A stretch of DNA of 64,000 nucleotides from Streptomyces sp. Mut1 (GTDB lineage Bacteria; Actinomycetota; Actinomycetes; Streptomycetales; Streptomycetaceae): contig NZ_CP120997.1 of assembly GCF_030719295.1 (NCBI RefSeq), positions 4,227,501 to 4,291,500 of the forward strand, given 5' to 3'. The notes beneath the pieces were generated by a model. The model had not been told where the DNA came from and did no database searches. It saw nothing but the letters and a program-made list of their open reading frames with translations. Below, piece by piece: positions 63,334 through 64,000 of this stretch. The number at the start of each line of letters is the position of its first letter. Position 1 is the stretch's first letter. The position numbers and the translations under genes were made by a program.

Positions 63334-63813
63334 GTGGTGAGCACCGACTGGAAGACCGACCTCCGCCGGCGTGGCTACCGGCTGACGCCGCAGCGCCAGC
63401 TCGTCCTGGAAGCCGTCGACACGCTGGAACACGCGACGCCCGACGACATCCTCTCCGAGGTGCGCCGGACCGCGTCCGGCGTGAACATCTCCACCGTCTA
63501 CCGGACCCTGGAGCTCCTGGAGGAGCTGGAGCTGGTCAGCCACGCCCATCTGGGCCACGGCGCCCCGACGTACCACCTGGCCGACCGGCACCACCACATC
63601 CACCTGGTCTGCCGGGACTGCGCCGACGTCATCGAGGCCGACGTCGGTGTGGTCGAGGAGTTCACGGCGAAGCTGCGCGGGGCGTTCGGGTTCGAAACGG
63701 ACATGAAGCACTTCGCGATCTTCGGCCGCTGCGCCGGCTGCGCGGCGAAGGCGGCGGACGGGCCGGGCACCGCGGGGCCGTCCGGAGACCCCGCACCGGC
63801 CGCCGGGGCCTGA
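63334..63813 (+). CDS. nur: Fur-family nickel-responsive regulator Nur
   Basis: 159 aa, GTG start (MVSTDWKTDLRRRGYRLTPQ). Fur fold: winged helix RLTPQRQLVLEAVDTLEHATPDDILSEVRRTASGVNISTVYRTLELLEELELVSH, then metal motifs HHHIHLVCRDC and a C-terminal RCAGC. Closely resembles S. coelicolor Nur, which with Ni represses Ni uptake and the Fe superoxide dismutase. Has a variable C-terminal tail after CAGC (AAKAADGPGTAGPSGDP). Confidence 0.9.
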   Translation: MVSTDWKTDLRRRGYRLTPQRQLVLEAVDTLEHATPDDILSEVRRTASGVNISTVYRTLELLEELELVSHAHLGHGAPTYHLADRHHHIHLVCRDCADVIEADVGVVEEFTAKLRGAFGFETDMKHFAIFGRCAGCAAKAADGPGTAGPSGDPAPAAGA

Positions 63814-63833
63814 ACCAGTCGTACGCTGGTCGC

Positions 63834-64000
63834 ATGAAGAGCCCCCTGCTGTCCCAGCCCGGCGCCGTCCCCGCCGAGGGCCGCGACGAAGGCGTCGCCG
63901 CGCACTACGGCGACCTGTTCCGCGAGCAGCGCGCCCTCGCCGACGGATCGGGTCTGGTCGACCTGTCGCACCGCGGCGTCGTCACCGTCACCGGCGGCGA
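63834..64000 (+). CDS. YgfZ/GcvT-like folate-binding protein, 5' part (cut by window end)
   Basis: First 55 codons only. Starts MKSPLLSQPGAVPAEGRDEGVAAHYGDLFREQRALADGSGLVDLSHRGVVTVTGG, matching the start of YgfZ-type proteins (folate-binding, Fe-S cluster and tRNA-modification helpers), with the G-x-V-x-L-S-H-R-G motif. Begins 20 bp after nur and may share its transcript. Confidence 0.75.
   Translation, partial: MKSPLLSQPGAVPAEGRDEGVAAHYGDLFREQRALADGSGLVDLSHRGVVTVTGG

Overview
The window is a high-GC actinobacterial chromosome segment, almost certainly from a Streptomyces. Supporting signs are a Streptomyces-type 23S and 5S rRNA, strong third-position G/C bias, mycothiol synthase, GlnR, a CsoR/DUF47/Pit block, Nur, and gene order that I recall as matching the SCO412x to SCO418x core region of S. 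coelicolor (recalled, not searched). I see no insertion sequence, integrase, CRISPR array or tRNA gene.

Layout. 1-2600: 3' part of a 23S rRNA gene, 5S rRNA and terminator. 2633-6333 (minus): an ABC exporter operon fused by overlaps to a NarL/LuxR two-component system. 7080-14602 (minus): a chromosomal conjugation/type IV secretion-like cluster. It has a coupling ATPase with a degraded P-loop, a VirB4 motor, an SCO6880-family protein broken by a frameshift, and VirB6-, VirB8- and small VirB2/3-like membrane proteins. A lytic transglycosylase/NlpC hydrolase (24419) is probably its VirB1-like partner. 14889-24336: DUF402 and DUF4232 proteins, LtrA, unknown proteins, and a three-gene module (helical small protein, DUF1023 hydrolase, lipoprotein) whose 3' half is unusually low in GC. 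25667-30300: PAP2 phosphatase, bicovalent FAD oxidoreductase, small Cys protein, LprG-like lipoprotein, and csoR with a perfect operator palindrome.

30440-40261 is a phosphate region. DUF47-Pit runs on the plus strand, converging on pstSCAB (minus, PHO box upstream), which is preceded by ppk, CHAD and Nudix genes. Together they cover low- and high-affinity phosphate uptake and polyphosphate synthesis. 40514-42761 is a GntR/YtrA-regulated ABC operon with a perfect 13-bp operator. mshD follows. A 578-bp gene-free gap then holds a striking cloverleaf of nested palindromes.

44367-53293: 5'-nucleotidase, an LAxTG sortase substrate, an OmpR-type two-component system with an HtrA-like protease, a LacI regulator and the nitrogen regulator glnR. 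53538-58653: hydrolase, MoaD-like protein, membrane protein, DUF2993, and a sulfur operon (thiosulfate sulfurtransferase plus DUF1416) preceded by a short Cys-containing leader peptide. 58827-64000: DUF3099, DsrE-like protein, three overlapping membrane-anchored genes, a 33-aa membrane miniprotein, nitrobindin, the Fur-family regulator nur, and the start of a YgfZ/GcvT-like folate-binding gene.
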